From JAAYCI01 sp964550985 (lineage in GTDB: Bacteria > Bacillota > Clostridia > Oscillospirales > Ruminococcaceae): a stretch of 39,200 bases of DNA. A model generated the notes under the pieces. It saw only the letters and a program-made list of their open reading frames with translations, did not search any database and was not told where the DNA came from. Of this stretch, positions 30,856-38,042 are shown piece by piece. The position numbers were made by a program, and so were the translations under genes. The DNA lies in the NCBI GenBank assembly GCA_964550985.1, contig CAZKBM010000020.1, forward strand, positions 1-39,200, read 5' to 3'. Within the stretch, counting starts at the first letter, position 1. Each line of letters opens with the position of its first letter.

Positions 30856-32355
30856 ATGACGAAAAGCCTATTTTTGCTGCGGGAGGTTGCCGATTTTGCC
30901 GCAGGGGCATTTGAAAATACCGCCGTGGACGAAGGGGGGATTCAGCTGGGACGCCGGGGTACGGGCCACCTGCCCGAGGGCAGTTACACAAGCCCGCCTT
31001 TTTTGGCCGGCCGTTTCCGCCGCCTCATTCCCAGCTGGAATGCCGATACGCCGCCGGGCACCTCTATTGAGGTGCAGGTGCGGGTGCAGGCGGGCGGGCA
31101 CTGGAGCGAATGGTTCAGCTTTGGCACCTGGTGTCCGTATTTGGATAGGCACTCCCCCGCGCCGCACGGCGATGAACGGGCGCGTGTGGAGGCCGAAACC
31201 CTGACGCTTTTGCCAGGTGCGCCTGCGGCTGAAAGCGCGCAAATTCGGGTACATCTGCGTTCAGACGAAGAAAAATGTACACCCACCGTGCAGCTTATGG
31301 CCCTGGCCACCCAGCCAGAGGCCCCCGGTGAGGCAGCAGGTTTTTATGCGGGCGACCGAGTGCTGGAAATACCGGCCTATTCGGCCCTGGTGCGAGACCC
31401 CGCCATTGCCGAGCGGATGGGCGGCGCAACCAGCCTTGCCATGCTGATGAACCGCTGGGGGGCCGATGTTTTGCCCGAGGAGGTGGCCCGCGCCATCTAT
31501 GACACCGGCGCGGGAACCTATGAAAACCTGGCCTTTTTAAGTGCGCTGGGCGGGGTGTACGGCTTTGAGTGCTATGTGGGCTATGGCGGGCTGGAACTTT
31601 TGCGCCGCGAGGTATGGCTGGGGCATGGCATTGCGGCCAAGGTGCGCTACCGGGCGCCTGCACTGGCCCCAAAAGAGGCGCAGAGAGAAGGCGCGGCAGA
31701 GGGGGAAGAAGCGGTAAGCGCAGGGGGGACGCCCGAAAAAACCGGGGAAGGCGGGCCCCCACCCCCCCTTGAAAAAGAAACGGACGCCCGCCCCCTGCTG
31801 CCAGGGGCCACGGTGGATAGTACGGGGCACCTGGTGGTTGTGCGGGGCTTTAAGGCCAAAGATGGCGAGCGGTATGTGGTGTTGAACGACCCCATGGCCC
31901 CCGGCGACGAGGCGGCTGTGCGGGAGGTGCCCCTAAGCCTTTTTGCAGAGATGTATACGGGTATCTTTTTGGCCCTGCACCGGGGGCCCAAGGGTTCGGG
32001 TGGGCACAAGCCCCGCAGAAAAATGGTACAAATTGCGCTGGAAAATGGTGTGATACGTCTGTATGATGAAGAGGAGACCTTCATCCCGGGGCGGTTTACC
32101 AAAGAGGATTTGCCGCAGAGCACCCTTTGCTATATCCTCTCAAGCCCGGTGGCCTATGCCAGTACGGCGCAGCGCCAATTTTACTATCCAAGCCCCGACG
32201 AAAGCGGCACCCTAAAATTTGATGAGAGCAGCGCCGTAAACCGTAGGATGACCTTTTACCGCATTGGCCCGCGTGGCCGTACCTGGGTGGCCGAAAAAAA
32301 GATTGAAGAAAGTGCAGCCGATGTTTTGCTGGAAGAGAGAGGAGAAGAGGCATGA
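30856..32355 (+). CDS. C39-like cysteine-peptidase fold protein lacking the catalytic Cys
   Basis: A 499-residue protein whose central part (about 175-360) resembles Peptidase_C39_2. The usual C-G-P-T-S active-site segment reads G-G-A-T-S (Gly189-Ser193), so the nucleophile is replaced by Gly. The general-base His325 (GHLVVVRGF) and the Asp345 (LNDP) remain. A Glu/Pro/Gly-rich insertion (about 272-315) interrupts the domain. The N-terminal 150 residues form a beta-rich region and the C-terminal 130 another. No signal peptide is seen. The ATG at 30856 has GGAAGGTG a few bases upstream. It overlaps the nitroreductase start by 4 nt (ATGA), so the two are co-translated. It is likely a non-catalytic binding protein. 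Confidence 0.78.
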   Translation: MTKSLFLLREVADFAAGAFENTAVDEGGIQLGRRGTGHLPEGSYTSPPFLAGRFRRLIPSWNADTPPGTSIEVQVRVQAGGHWSEWFSFGTWCPYLDRHSPAPHGDERARVEAETLTLLPGAPAAESAQIRVHLRSDEEKCTPTVQLMALATQPEAPGEAAGFYAGDRVLEIPAYSALVRDPAIAERMGGATSLAMLMNRWGADVLPEEVARAIYDTGAGTYENLAFLSALGGVYGFECYVGYGGLELLRREVWLGHGIAAKVRYRAPALAPKEAQREGAAEGEEAVSAGGTPEKTGEGGPPPPLEKETDARPLLPGATVDSTGHLVVVRGFKAKDGERYVVLNDPMAPGDEAAVREVPLSLFAEMYTGIFLALHRGPKGSGGHKPRRKMVQIALENGVIRLYDEEETFIPGRFTKEDLPQSTLCYILSSPVAYASTAQRQFYYPSPDESGTLKFDESSAVNRRMTFYRIGPRGRTWVAEKKIEESAADVLLEERGEEA

Positions 32356-32855
32356 CCCTGGACGAAGTATTTTTAAAAAGAAAAAGTGTGAGGAAATATA
32401 GCCAAAAGCCCATCTCAGACGAGGTGCTGCTGAAAATTTTGGAGGCCGGGCGGCTGGCCCCTTCGGCCAAGAACATACAAAACTGGCATTTTACCGCCCT
32501 GCGTAACCCCGCGCAGATACAGGCGCTGCAAGAGGCCGCCTACGGCCAAAAACAGGTGGGCGGCGCCCCGGTGTGCCTGGTGCTTTGGGCCGAAAATGAC
32601 CGGATGATGGACTGTGGCCAAAGCGCTGCCACGGCCGATTGCAGCATTGCCCTTACCTACATGATGCTGAAAGCGGCCGAACTGGATGTGGGCAGCTGTT
32701 GGCTGGGGCACTTTAAAGCCCCGGAGGTAAAGAAGATACTGCAACTGCCAGAGGCGGCGGTGGTGGTGGCGGTAACACCACTGGGCTACACCGATGAATG
32801 GCCCAAAGGCCCAGCGCGCAAAACTTTGGAAGAAATTATAGAGATTCGGGAGTGA
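32352..32855 (+). CDS. nitroreductase family flavoprotein
   Basis: A 167-residue FMN-dependent NAD(P)H oxidoreductase of the short nitroreductase type. The N-terminal FLKRKSVRKYSQKPI holds the FMN-phosphate-binding Arg pattern. Further hallmarks are APSAKNIQNWHF (residues about 36-47) and the C-terminal GYTDEWP region. The dimer-forming helices in the middle are complete. The true substrate (nitro compound, quinone or other) cannot be assigned. The start overlaps the upstream stop (ATGA) and GAGGAGAAGAGG lies before it. It is followed after 5 nt by a YjbQ gene. Confidence 0.9.
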   Translation: MTLDEVFLKRKSVRKYSQKPISDEVLLKILEAGRLAPSAKNIQNWHFTALRNPAQIQALQEAAYGQKQVGGAPVCLVLWAENDRMMDCGQSAATADCSIALTYMMLKAAELDVGSCWLGHFKAPEVKKILQLPEAAVVVAVTPLGYTDEWPKGPARKTLEEIIEIRE

Positions 32856-32860
32856 ATGTC

Positions 32861-33256
32861 ATGACGAGTGTGCGTGTGAATACCCAAAAAGAGCAGGAAT
32901 TTGTGTCTATCACCCGCCAGGTGGAGGACGCGGTGGAGACCATGGGAATACAAAACGGCCTGTGTGTGGTGTACTGCCCCCACACAACGGCAGGCGTTAC
33001 CATTAACGAAAATGCCGACCCCGATGTTGCGAGGGACCTTTTGCTGGCCCTGGAGAAGGCCTTTCCCAACCACCCGGAGTTCCGCCATGCCGAGGGGAAC
33101 AGCGCGGCCCACGCCAGGGCCTGCGCGGTGGGCGCTTCGGTTACAGTGCCGGTGCGCGAGGGGCAACTGGCTTTGGGCCGCTGGCAGGGCATCTATTTTT
33201 GTGAGTTCGACGGCCCCCGCCAAAGGCAGTATCACATTCAGGTGCTGGGCGGCTAA
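32861..33256 (+). CDS. YjbQ/UPF0047 family protein (paralog 2, canonical)
   Basis: A 131-residue YjbQ protein of the canonical form: HTTAGVTINENADPDV (about residues 41-56), EGNSAAHARA, and the C-terminal LALGRWQGIYFCEFDGPR. Unlike the copy at 531-947 it keeps the His of the HTTA segment. The start at 32861 has GGGAG about 8 nt upstream; an earlier ATG (32856) meets a stop after two codons. The 5-nt gap to the nitroreductase gene makes this the third gene of the C39-like/nitroreductase operon. YjbQ proteins have a weak thiamine-phosphate-synthase-like activity in some species; the real role is not settled. Confidence 0.9.
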   Translation: MTSVRVNTQKEQEFVSITRQVEDAVETMGIQNGLCVVYCPHTTAGVTINENADPDVARDLLLALEKAFPNHPEFRHAEGNSAAHARACAVGASVTVPVREGQLALGRWQGIYFCEFDGPRQRQYHIQVLGG

Positions 33257-33303
33257 AGGCGCAGCCCGCCCGGGGCAAAGCAAAGGGAAAGAACGGGAAA
33301 AGT

Positions 33304-33345
33304 AAAAAACTGCCACCCCCAACAGAGGGTATGGCAGTTTTTATT
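33304..33345. terminator. bidirectional terminator between YjbQ and XRE genes
   Basis: AAAAACTGCCA (33305-33315) pairs with TGGCAGTTTTT (33332-33342), with CCC/GGG inside. A-run and T-run lie on both sides, so it works in both directions. Confidence 0.88.
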
Positions 33346-33751
33346 ACTTTTCCTGTTTTGTCTTTGGGCTTTTTGTAGCAGCGCCTGAGGGAGCCCCCCC
33401 TTGCGAACTTTTTGCCTTTGCAGCGGCTATGGTTCTAATAAGAATGCGCAGGTGCTCTTCCGCCAATGCCTGGTATTCAGGCTCCAGGCGGTTATAAATG
33501 GTAGAAAGCGGCGGCGTGGGGGCGGCGGTATCCGTTTTGCCAAACAACAGATAATCGGCCGAGACGTGCAGAGCAAGACAGAGGTTTTGAAATGTGGTGA
33601 GTGAAGGCCCGCGCTGGCCAGATTCAATATAGCCAAGAAAGAGGATGGATATATCAATTTGTTCCGCCAGTTCTTCGCGCGAAAGACCTAAGACGAGGCG
33701 GGCGGAGCGCACCCGCGCCCCAACCTCCATGTTAATTTGTTTTTTGTCCAT
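33344..33751 (-). CDS. XRE family transcriptional regulator
   Basis: A 135-residue protein with a lambda-repressor-like helix-turn-helix at about residues 11-66 (VRSARLVLGLSREELAEQIDISILFLGYIESGQRGPS) followed by a helical C-terminal part (LEPEYQALAEEHLRILIRTIAAA), probably a dimerisation segment, and a Lys/Ser-rich tail. It is not like CI-type repressors, which have a peptidase domain. The ATG has AAAGGTAGA upstream. The gene is divergent from the 33901 gene. A perfect 18-bp-arm palindrome that contains that gene's promoter lies 48 nt from its start codon and is the obvious candidate operator. Confidence 0.88.
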   Translation of the reverse strand: MDKKQINMEVGARVRSARLVLGLSREELAEQIDISILFLGYIESGQRGPSLTTFQNLCLALHVSADYLLFGKTDTAAPTPPLSTIYNRLEPEYQALAEEHLRILIRTIAAAKAKSSQGGAPSGAATKSPKTKQEK

Positions 33752-33798
33752 AACTCTACCTTTCTAATAAATAGTAGAGTATGCTACGAGAAATTGCC

Positions 33799-33839
33799 AT
33801 ACACTTCTGGTAATTGACACACAATTACCAGAAGTGTAT
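33799..33839. promoter_or_regulatory. 41-bp perfect palindrome embedding the promoter (candidate operator)
   Basis: Arms of 18 bp (33799-33816 and 33822-33839) are perfectly complementary around a 5-nt loop (ACACA). The arms hold the core CTTCTGGTAATTG. The -35 (TTGACA) straddles the loop and the -10 begins in the right arm. It is not a terminator: no T run follows. Confidence 0.8.
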
Positions 33840-33842
33840 TAT
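33814..33842 (+). promoter_or_regulatory. near-consensus sigma-A promoter within the palindrome
   Basis: TTGACA (33814-33819), exactly 17-nt spacer, TATTAT (33837-33842). It is one of the best promoters in the window and points at the small signal-peptide ORF. The transcript should begin near 33849. Confidence 0.85.
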
Positions 33843-33900
33843 CGTGAAGGAAGCTGCAAAACAATGGTTGCTTGCAGAAAATGTGGAGCAGGTGTAAGGC

Positions 33901-34185
33901 GTGAAAAAGGAGACAGTGGCAGCAATTGGGGCGGTAAACCTGCTGTTTGGCATTTTTATGGCAACAACTGCTTTGGCGGAAGGTCCGTCCAAGGGCGGGT
34001 GTTATTACAGTTTCTCAAAAGGTTGCGCAGCAAGCTTTTGCTATAAGAGTTTCTCAAAAAGCTGTGCAGCACAATTGTGGAGATTTTTGTGCCCAAAAAA
34101 ATGCACAAATACACCACAAAAAAGCCCAGGTAGCCTGTTAGCGGCTACCTGGGCCCATTTTCTGCCAATCAATAAAAAGAGTTAG
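33901..34185 (+). CDS. small signal-peptide protein with repeat-derived Cys-rich C-terminus
   Basis: A GTG-started ORF of 94 residues. The first 27 residues look like a good secretion signal: Lys-Lys, a hydrophobic core (VAAIGAVNLLFGIFMATTALA) and an Ala-Leu-Ala cleavage site. From residue ~36 the DNA is repeat copy D, so the mature part reads YYSFSKGCAASFCYKSFSKSCAA, with seven Cys in total. The last third runs into the terminator of the convergent desulfoferrodoxin gene and overlaps its stop by 4 nt, so this end is probably not native. The RBS is weak (an alternative GTG at 33916 follows AAGGAG). A strong promoter in front supports transcription. It may be a truncated gene or a new fusion. 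Confidence 0.4.
   Translation: MKKETVAAIGAVNLLFGIFMATTALAEGPSKGGCYYSFSKGCAASFCYKSFSKSCAAQLWRFLCPKKCTNTPQKSPGSLLAATWAHFLPINKKS
34005..34071 (+). repeat. dispersed repeat, copy D (left part, inside a small ORF)
   Basis: A 67-bp fragment of the repeat: TTACAG at its left end, one complete 39-bp unit, and most of the second (TTTCTCAAAAAGCTGTGCAGCA). The hairpin arm and right half are missing. It is preceded by TAT, as in copies A and C. Confidence 0.8.
34118..34154 (-). terminator. terminator of the desulfoferrodoxin gene
   Basis: A perfect 12-bp stem (34124-34135 with 34143-34154) around a 7-nt loop, followed on the minus strand by TTTTTTG. It begins 28 nt after the stop codon. Confidence 0.88.
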
Positions 34186-34634
34186 CCTTTGGAGGGCTCC
34201 ACGCATCCACCCGAAAACTCGGCCGAGCAGGCTACGTCATTCTGCCCAAAATCCAGTTCAAACACCGGGGTGGGGGCCTTCCACAGGCCGTGCAGGTTGC
34301 AGTAGGCGTATACCTCCAAAACCTCGCTGGGCTGCAGGTTTAAAAGGGCCTCGGGTGCATCGCCCGCGCAAAGATTGCAGTAGCTGCCGCCAAAGCTGGT
34401 TTTTACATATACCCAGGCAATGTGGTGTTCGTCCGTCATGGGGTGTAAAGTGGCGCCAACCTGTACTTTTACCTTTCCATTTTCGGCCGTGACCACGGGT
34501 ACGTGTTTTTCCCCGGCGGCGTCGGTGCTGTTTGGCAGCAGCAGATGCTTGGATTGGCTGGGGCAGCTTTGGCCGGCGGCCCCCATCTCTAAAACAATTT
34601 CTCCGCAGTCATCACATTTGTAAAAATTTGCCAT
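34182..34634 (-). CDS. desulfoferrodoxin / superoxide reductase with incomplete centre I
   Basis: Reduces superoxide to peroxide without making oxygen, a typical anaerobe defence. The 150-residue protein has the usual two domains. In the N-terminal desulforedoxin domain Cys7, Cys10 and Cys24 are present, but the fourth ligand position (residue 25) is Pro, so the FeCys4 centre I should not form normally. The C-terminal active centre II is complete: His44 (EKHVP), His64, His70/71 (EHHI), Cys112 and His115 (YCNLHGLW). An extra CxxC (Cys86/Cys89) and two Cys near the C-terminus are unusual. The ATG at 34634 has AAAGGAAG upstream. It is monocistronic. Confidence 0.9.
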   Translation of the reverse strand: MANFYKCDDCGEIVLEMGAAGQSCPSQSKHLLLPNSTDAAGEKHVPVVTAENGKVKVQVGATLHPMTDEHHIAWVYVKTSFGGSYCNLCAGDAPEALLNLQPSEVLEVYAYCNLHGLWKAPTPVFELDFGQNDVACSAEFSGGCVEPSKG

Positions 34635-35101
34635 GTTTTTCTTCCTTTCCCTTTGTACGGTTATGGCCTTAAAGCAGCACAAAACAACCCGTTGAAATGC
34701 TGTTTTTGCAAAAGGGCTGTGTGTGCAACACCGCTGTGCATCACTTTAAATGGCCAAAAACCAGATTTTTGCGAACGAGGGGCATCTGGGGGTGGATATC
34801 CGCGCACATTCTATGTATAATAGAGCAAGCTGGGTATTTTCCGTTCTTCCCATAAAAAAACCAAATGAGATGCTGCTTTTGGTTAAGATGCTAGAATTGC
34901 CCGGCTTTTCTGTGGCTGTACTGCCAGTATACCCCATTTTTGCACGGGTGCAAAGGGGAAATTGTCACCGCAGAGAGAATTTTGAAAACCCAGTACAGAA
35001 GACGCCAAAAACAGGCAAGGGGTACGGGGCTTACATGGTTGCAAAGCCGCCAAATACAATACAGGCGGGGAAATACGATATAGCAAAAAGGGGGAGTTTG
35101 T
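34635..35101 (+). promoter_or_regulatory. long leader/regulatory region ahead of fchA
   Basis: This 467-bp gap holds a TGGATA-17-TATAAT promoter (34793-34821), a perfect 8-bp stem CTGTACTG (34916-34923) with CAGTACAG (34991-34998) enclosing a hairpin TTTGCAC/GTGCAAA (about 34938-34953), and a CCGCC/GGCGG hairpin (35047-35068) just before the RBS. If transcription starts near 34828, the leader is about 270 nt and could hold a regulatory RNA. No known folate, ZTP or glycine riboswitch pattern was recognised. Confidence 0.4.
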
Positions 35102-35731
35102 ATGGATTTTACAACGCAGAGCTGCCGGGAGTTTGTGCAGGTACTGGCCAGCAAAGAGCCTGTGCCCGGCGGGGGTGGCGCTTCGGCTTTGGTGGGCGCC
35201 ATTGGTATGGCTTTGGGCAATATGGTGGGCAGCCTTACGGTGGGCAAAAAGAAATATGCCGATGTACAGGAAGATATTTTGGCGTTAAAGGCCCAGGCCG
35301 ATACCTTGCAGGAGGAACTGCTGGCACTGGTGTGCCGCGACGCCGAGGTGTTTGAGCCGCTTTCCAAGGCCTATGGTATGCCCCGCGAGACCGAGGCCGA
35401 AAAGCAGGAGAAAGAGCGTGTGATGGAAGCCGCCCTGAAAGAAGCCTGCGAGGTGCCCCTGCAAATTATGGAGAAATGCTGCAAGGCCATTTTGCTGCAT
35501 GAAGAGTTTGAAAAGAAGGGCACGGCGATTGCCATAAGTGACGTAGGCGTGGGGGTTGCGGTTTGCCGTGCGGCATTGCACGGCGCCAGCCTGAATGTTT
35601 TTATCAACACAAAAGCGATGAAAGACCGCGTTTACGCCGAAGAAGCAAGCCGCCGCGCCCACGAGATGCTAGAAGTTTACACCCGCAAAGCGGATGAAAT
35701 TTATGGCCGGGTTGCCGCCCGGTTTGAATAA
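35102..35731 (+). CDS. fchA: methenyltetrahydrofolate cyclohydrolase FchA
   Basis: A 209-residue member of the cyclodeaminase/cyclohydrolase family that converts 5,10-methenyl-THF to 10-formyl-THF. The glycine-rich VPGGGGASALVGAIGMALGNMV segment (about residues 21-42) is the family hallmark, and an all-helical bundle follows with ISDVGVGVAV near residue 147. Formiminoglutamate enzymes of histidine breakdown share the fold, but the adjacency to folD fits the clostridial one-carbon enzyme. The start has GGGGGAG 5 nt upstream. It is the first gene of the fchA-folD-folC unit, with only 19 nt to folD. Confidence 0.93.
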   Translation: MDFTTQSCREFVQVLASKEPVPGGGGASALVGAIGMALGNMVGSLTVGKKKYADVQEDILALKAQADTLQEELLALVCRDAEVFEPLSKAYGMPRETEAEKQEKERVMEAALKEACEVPLQIMEKCCKAILLHEEFEKKGTAIAISDVGVGVAVCRAALHGASLNVFINTKAMKDRVYAEEASRRAHEMLEVYTRKADEIYGRVAARFE

Positions 35732-35750
35732 GTAAGGGGGAGAGTACAAG

Positions 35751-36608
35751 ATGGAAAAACTGCTGAAGGGCGCCGCGGTGGTTGCCGCCATGAACGAAAA
35801 GGTTGCCGCCGAGGTGCAGGCGCTGAAAGACACAGGCGTGGAGACCACCCTGGCCATAGTGAGGGTGGGCGAAAAACCCGATGACATTGCCTATGAGCAA
35901 GGGGCCACAAAGCGCTGCGAAAAGGTGGGGGTGGCCGTACGGCATATCACCCTGCCCCAAAGCACCACCCAGGCCCAACTGCAAGACGCCCTGCGCGGCC
36001 TGAATGCCGACGGCGGGGTGCACGGGGTGCTGCTTTTGCGCCCGCTGCCCAAAGAGATGGACGACCATGAGGTGTGCAATACCCTGGCGCCCGAAAAGGA
36101 TATTGACGGTATTACCGATGGCTCGCTGGCCGGTGTTTTTGCCGATATTGCGCTTGGCTACCCGCCTTGCACAGCCCAGGCCTGTATGGAAATTTTGGAT
36201 TTTTATGGCGTGGATTTGACGGGCAAGCGCGCCACGGTGGTGGGCCGCAGCCTGGTGGTGGGCAAACCTTTAGCCATGATGTTAACAGGGAAAAACGCCA
36301 CCGTAACCATCTGCCACACCCGCACGGCCGACCTGCCCGCCGCCTGCCGCGAGGCGGAGGTGGTGGCCGTTTGTGCAGGCCGTAAAGCCCGCGGCTTTAC
36401 CAAGGAGTATTTTTCCGACGGCCAGGTGATTTTGGATGTGGGCATCTATGTGGATGACGATGGAAAAATGTGCGGCGACGTGGACTTTGACGCTGTAGAG
36501 CCCACGGCGGGGGGAATTACCCCCGTGCCCGGCGGCGTTGGCACCGTAACCACCTCGGTGCTGGTAAAACACGTGGCCCAGGCGGCTCGGCGTCAAACGG
36601 GCAAGTAG
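35751..36608 (+). CDS. folD: methylene-THF dehydrogenase FolD lacking the cyclohydrolase Lys
   Basis: FolD normally oxidises 5,10-methylene-THF and then hydrolyses methenyl-THF to 10-formyl-THF. This 285-residue protein has the correct fold: PLPKEMD and APEKDIDGIT in the middle, the Rossmann GRSLVVGKPLAMML segment, and the PVPGGVG(T)VTT C-terminal signature. The active-site segment reads Y-E-Q-G-A-T-K (Tyr48, Ala52, Lys54). The Lys that in E. coli is Lys54 (human Lys56), essential for cyclohydrolase, is Ala52 here. The nearby fchA would supply that step. RBS GGGGGAGA is upstream. Lys54 here aligns with E. coli Lys56, not with the catalytic Lys. Confidence 0.93.
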   Translation: MEKLLKGAAVVAAMNEKVAAEVQALKDTGVETTLAIVRVGEKPDDIAYEQGATKRCEKVGVAVRHITLPQSTTQAQLQDALRGLNADGGVHGVLLLRPLPKEMDDHEVCNTLAPEKDIDGITDGSLAGVFADIALGYPPCTAQACMEILDFYGVDLTGKRATVVGRSLVVGKPLAMMLTGKNATVTICHTRTADLPAACREAEVVAVCAGRKARGFTKEYFSDGQVILDVGIYVDDDGKMCGDVDFDAVEPTAGGITPVPGGVGTVTTSVLVKHVAQAARRQTGK

Positions 36609-36626
36609 CCAGGGGTACTATAAAAA

Positions 36627-36660
36627 GTGGCCTCCCGGCTGTGCTTGCGGCCGGGGGGCT
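36627..36660 (+). promoter_or_regulatory. GC-rich hairpin between folD and folC
   Basis: CCCGGC pairs with GCCGGG (with flanking GCC/GGC) around a short loop, about 20 nt after the folD stop and 65 nt before folC. No T run follows, so it is not a classical terminator; it could protect or attenuate the folD message. Confidence 0.4.
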
Positions 36661-36721
36661 TCGGTTTGAACAGGCAGCAGGCGAACGGCTGCGGATTTGC
36701 ACTATCAGGGGAGTGTGGGGA

Positions 36722-38017
36722 ATGGACAGGGATGGCGCAATTGGCTATATGGGGCATGTGAGCTGGCGGGTGAGCCGCCTGGGGCTACAGCGCATTGGAG
36801 AATTGCTGGCCCGTTTGGGCAGCCCCGAAAAAGAGATACGCTTTATCCACGTGGCTGGAACGAACGGCAAGGGAAGCGTGTGCACCTTGCTGGCCTGTAC
36901 CCTAACGGCTGCCGGCTACAAAACCGGTTGCTTTACCTCACCCTTCGTCAACATTTTCAACGAACGTATGCAGGTGGATGGGAAAGCTATCAGCGATGAG
37001 GAACTGGCACGCCTGACCGAAGAGGTTAAAAAGCAGGCCGATGCCATGGAGGACCACCCCACCGAGTTTGAGATGGTGACAGCCCTGGGTTTTTTGTACT
37101 TTCGGCGGAAAAAGTGTGATATTGTGGTTTTGGAGGTGGGCCTTGGCGGGCGGCTGGACGCCACCAATGTCATACCGCCGCCGCTGCTGGCCGTTATCAC
37201 CAGCATTGGCTTTGACCATATGGCCGAACTGGGGGGCACCCTTGGGGCCATTGCGGGTGAAAAGGCGGGTATTTTAAAACTGGGCAGCAAGGCGGTGTTT
37301 GCCCCCCAGCCGGCCGAGGCCGAAGACGTGCTGGAAAAGGTGTGCCAAAGCCAAAACCTGGCGTATGTAAAAACCGATATGAGGCGGTTACAATCTTTGG
37401 AAGCCGGGCTTACCGGGCAAAGCTTTACCTGGGACGGCAAAGCCCTGGAAATGGCCCTTGCGGGAAGTTACCAGCGGATAAATGCCGCAACCGCCCTGAC
37501 CGCCTTGGAGGTACTGGAAGGCTGCGGCCTTGCCCTTCCCTGGCAGGCGGTGCAGCAGGGCTTTCAAAAGGCCCACTGGCCCGCCCGTATGGAACTGCTT
37601 TGCCAAAGACCTGTGTTTTTGCTGGATGGCGGCCACAATTTGCAGGGGGTGCAGGCCCTGGCGCAAAGCCTTGGAGGCTTCTTTCCCGGCCGTCGCTGGC
37701 AGTTTGTACTGGGTGTTATGGCGGATAAAGCCTGGGCGGAGATGGCAAAGGAAGTTTTACCCCTGGCCGAACATTTTTTTTGCGTGGCCCCTCCACTGCC
37801 CAGGGCCCTTGCCCCAGAGGAGATGGCTGCAGGGATAGAAACACTGGGCGCTGGGGCCACGGCCTGCCTCTCGGTACAGGCGGGTGTACAGGCGGCTTTG
37901 GAGGCAGCGGGGGAGGACGGCCTGGTGTGCGCCTTTGGCTCGCTTTATATGGCGGGGGAGATACGCGCCTATTTTGGCAGGGGAGACCATCGCCCTGAGG
38001 ACTTTTTTACCCCCTAG
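36722..38017 (+). CDS. folC: folylpolyglutamate synthase / dihydrofolate synthase
   Basis: A Mur-ligase-fold enzyme adding glutamates to folates to retain and activate them. The 431-residue protein has the ATP-binding P-loop GTNGKGS (residues 46-52), the Mg/substrate segment TSPFVNIFNERM, the EVGLGGRLDATNV motif (about 138-150), DHMAELG, and the C-terminal LDGGHNLQG. The start ATG at 36722 follows GGGGAG by 8 nt; the longer ORF to 36641 contains a hairpin and no RBS. It is the third gene of the folate unit. Whether it also makes dihydrofolate from dihydropteroate cannot be decided. Confidence 0.93.
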   Translation: MDRDGAIGYMGHVSWRVSRLGLQRIGELLARLGSPEKEIRFIHVAGTNGKGSVCTLLACTLTAAGYKTGCFTSPFVNIFNERMQVDGKAISDEELARLTEEVKKQADAMEDHPTEFEMVTALGFLYFRRKKCDIVVLEVGLGGRLDATNVIPPPLLAVITSIGFDHMAELGGTLGAIAGEKAGILKLGSKAVFAPQPAEAEDVLEKVCQSQNLAYVKTDMRRLQSLEAGLTGQSFTWDGKALEMALAGSYQRINAATALTALEVLEGCGLALPWQAVQQGFQKAHWPARMELLCQRPVFLLDGGHNLQGVQALAQSLGGFFPGRRWQFVLGVMADKAWAEMAKEVLPLAEHFFCVAPPLPRALAPEEMAAGIETLGAGATACLSVQAGVQAALEAAGEDGLVCAFGSLYMAGEIRAYFGRGDHRPEDFFTP

Positions 38018-38042
38018 CAGGCCCCAGCCTATAGGTGAGTGA

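Noticed and set aside
33864..34046. ATG-started 60-residue frame with a C-x-x-C start (MVACRKCG)
   Set aside because: The composition soon becomes shadow-like (Gly, Trp, Arg-rich), and the overlapping frame gives a proper signal peptide; kept only as an alternative.
2876..34071. CRISPR array
   Set aside because: The repeats are kilobases apart, in both orientations and of different lengths, with no regular spacers and no cas genes.
35031..35068. ZTP (pfl) riboswitch ahead of fchA
   Set aside because: A CCGCC is present, but the conserved upstream and downstream blocks of the pfl motif are missing.
34750..35355. 201-residue plus-strand ORF
   Set aside because: It has no RBS, passes through leader hairpins and overlaps fchA in another frame; the later part is a fchA shadow.
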